Source: OMOG01 sp041485845 (GTDB taxonomy: Bacteria > Acidobacteriota > Terriglobia > Bryobacterales > Bryobacteraceae). From it: 6,597 bases of DNA. This document shows positions 5,612 through 6,597 of this stretch, piece by piece. The notes under the pieces were generated by a model that was given only the letters and a program-made list of their open reading frames with translations, did no database searches and was not told the origin of the DNA. Location: NCBI GenBank assembly GCA_041485845.1, contig JBGPKH010000519.1, positions 1 through 6,597 on the forward strand. The letters are read 5' to 3'. The stretch's first letter is position 1; every line of letters starts with the position of its first letter. The position numbers and the translations under genes are program-made.

Positions 5612-6418
5612 TCAAACAAGTGGAGAGAGCTTACTCAGCCGCTGAGGCGAGTGAGCAAGCCTCAAGAACGAGTCGAGGGAGGGAAATACATGGTTCGTGC
5701 TGTTGTTCTGCTCGCTGTCTTGGAATTCCTGCTTCTGCCCCACGCCTTCGGGCCGGTTTGGATCTTGGGTCAGGCGGCCATTGCCGCCGGTCTGTTCGCT
5801 GAACTCCGCCTCGCTCCACTCCTGGCCGGACGGCATTTGCCGCAGTTTCTCCATCACTCGCTGCGGCGCCTTGAACTGGCCCATCAGTCCGAAGGCCTCC
5901 TCGTTGAGCAGGAATATCCGCTCCCGCTGATTGCGCAGCACGTCGATGATGGTCAGCCGGTCCTTCCGGATGGTGGTGGTATAGGCCGTATACAGCGGAT
6001 TGCAGAGCACCTGACAATGCCGGTTGCGGCCGTTCACGGGCGTGCCCGTGTCATCCAGGTGTTGCCACGGGCTGCTGCTCAGCCCCGCTTCCACGATCTC
6101 CTCCTTCTCCGCCTGCAACTGCTCCTGGCCGCTGCTGAGCAGATTCGAGATCTGCCCATCGGAAATGAGGATCCCCACGTTGGCCAGCAGATCGGCGATC
6201 TTCGGCTCCGTCATGTTGCACAGATGCGCAAACAACAGACACAGACTCTTCAGGTTCGGTCCGAATTCCCCGCCGTAGCCCTGCGGCAGCGGCGCCAAGT
6301 AGCTCTTGCCCGTGGAAGCTGCGTAGTACTTCTCTTTGCGAAATTTCACATTGTCTGTGCGGATAAGCAACTCTTGCACCACCACCTCTTCATAGCCTTT
6401 GAATTCCGCGTCCGGCGG
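5612..6418 (-). pseudogene. IS66-like transposase fragment, both ends missing
   Basis: The minus-strand frame is open from 6418 (just after a TAG at 6419-6421) to 5612, about 268 codons. Its first residues, PPDAEFKGYEEVVVQELLIRT, continue straight into the conserved body, so the true N-terminus has been removed; the GTG at 6385 is only an internal start. Recognisable parts are a DNVKFRKEKYY segment that follows the N-terminal region, the helical EPKIADLLANVGILISDGQISNLL-type block, and WQHLDDTGTPVNGRNRHCQ with CNPLYTAY and KDRLTIIDVLRN, which carries the first catalytic Asp of the DDE core. Homology seems to fade after about SEAEFSEQ (near 5795), and the distal catalytic residues are absent; full-length relatives are around 500 residues. 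The protein should be inactive. Assignment to IS66 rather than a related unclassified DDE group is from memory of the motifs. Confidence 0.72.
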
Positions 6419-6425
6419 CTATAAT
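6397..6425 (+). promoter_or_regulatory. possible junction promoter reading into the IS3 element
   Basis: A perfect TATAAT lies at 6420-6425, with a second overlapping copy at 6425-6430. Weak -35 candidates CTTTGA (6397-6402, 17-base spacer) and TTGAAT (6399-6404, 15-base spacer) lie upstream, inside the transposase remnant. The motif sits on the boundary between the two elements and points toward orfA at 6496. Such boxes at IS junctions can drive transposase expression. The -35 match is poor, so this remains tentative. Confidence 0.35.
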
Positions 6426-6429
6426 ATAA

Positions 6430-6597
6430 TGGCCCCCAGAATTTGGACCACGCAATAAGTTAATTTCGGAGTCGGCAGTCGTGAAGGAGGAGGCGATGAT
6501 GACGACTCGAAAGCAGTACAGTCCGAAGTTCAAGGCGAAGGTGGCGGTGGAGGCGATCCGGGGGGAGCGAACGCTGAATCAACTCGCTTCACAATTC
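6430..6597 (+). mobile_element. left end of an IS3-family insertion sequence (partial)
   Basis: The element appears to begin at TGGCCCCCAGAATTTGGACC (6430-6449). The TG start and the GGACCA-type block are typical of IS3-family terminal inverted repeats. About 66 bases later its first gene starts. The right end, the second gene and the target duplication lie beyond the window. The left boundary coincides with the place where the IS66-like transposase loses its N-terminus, so insertion here probably caused or accompanied that truncation. Confidence 0.65.
6496..6597 (+). CDS. IS3-family transposase OrfA, N-terminal part
   Basis: Thirty-four codons are present before the window ends. After the start the sequence TTRKQYSPKFKAKVAVEAIR is the classic opening of IS3-family OrfA: a basic leader followed by the first helices of the helix-turn-helix (RGERTLNQLASQF) that binds the terminal repeats. 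A very strong ribosome site, AAGGAGGAGG (6484-6493), precedes the ATGATG pair; the first ATG (6496) is only 2 bases past it, so the second (6499) is an equally good start. In complete elements OrfA is followed by an overlapping OrfB with the DDE catalytic domain, joined by programmed frameshifting. That part cannot be seen here, so activity cannot be judged. Confidence 0.85.
   Translation, partial: MMTTRKQYSPKFKAKVAVEAIRGERTLNQLASQF

Noticed and set aside
5580..5700. Possible group II intron or retroelement leader (purine-rich GAGGGAGGGAAATACATG stretch)
   Set aside because: No GTGCG-type 5' boundary, domain V hairpin or reverse-transcriptase frame could be found, so the resemblance is superficial.
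5555..6424. 289-codon plus-strand open frame
   Set aside because: Antisense to the IS66-like transposase fragment, whose conserved blocks are clear. The plus-strand translation is Leu/Arg/Gln/His-rich with no family resemblance.

Overview
The window reads as a chromosomal piece of a GC-rich, diderm soil-type bacterium. Acidobacteriota (Solibacter/Bryobacter-like) is my best guess. It rests on inference from four things: an ECF-like sigma factor overlapping a 'DWG'-type membrane-anchored Ser/Thr kinase, a LolA-like lipoprotein paired with a MacB/LolC-type ABC transporter, strongly GC-biased third codon positions, and characteristic palindromic intergenic repeats. No phylogenetic marker other than one tRNA is present, so the assignment is tentative.

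Layout. (1) 30-105, minus: a complete tRNA-Ala(GGC) with encoded CCA, with a possible promoter just upstream. (2) 212-334: a large, imperfect, two-tier palindrome of intergenic-repeat or MITE type. (3) 415-3108, plus: a three-gene, translationally coupled cassette of a LolA-like lipoprotein, an FtsX/MacB-type permease and a LolD/MacB-type ATPase (GTGA overlap, then an 8-base overlap). It is most simply a small exporter or lipid/lipoprotein handling system at the cell envelope. (4) 3109-3284: a gap filled by a run of hairpins plus a degenerate second copy of the first one. (5) 3285-5415, plus: a second likely operon of an ECF-like sigma factor (probably TTG start), an overlapping compact Ser/Thr kinase with a C-terminal membrane anchor, a four-helix glycine-rich membrane protein, and an ATGA-coupled secreted protein of the DUF1579/lipocalin-like type that is cut off after 68 residues. 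(6) 5416-6597: a mobile-element graveyard. An IS66-like transposase fragment (minus strand, both ends missing) abuts the left end of an IS3-family element whose orfA begins at 6496 and runs off the window.

How the parts may work together. The sigma/kinase pair fits a phospho-signalled transcription module in which a membrane-tethered kinase activates its co-encoded sigma factor. The membrane protein and the secreted protein behind it are candidate sensors or outputs. The loss of the secreted protein's C-terminal part next to IS debris suggests that rearrangement trimmed the operon's end. No CRISPR array, phage module or clearly unprecedented system is visible. The most interesting items are the minimal kinase with its sigma partner, the palindromic repeats, and the nested transposon junction that creates a perfect TATAAT box facing the IS3 gene.
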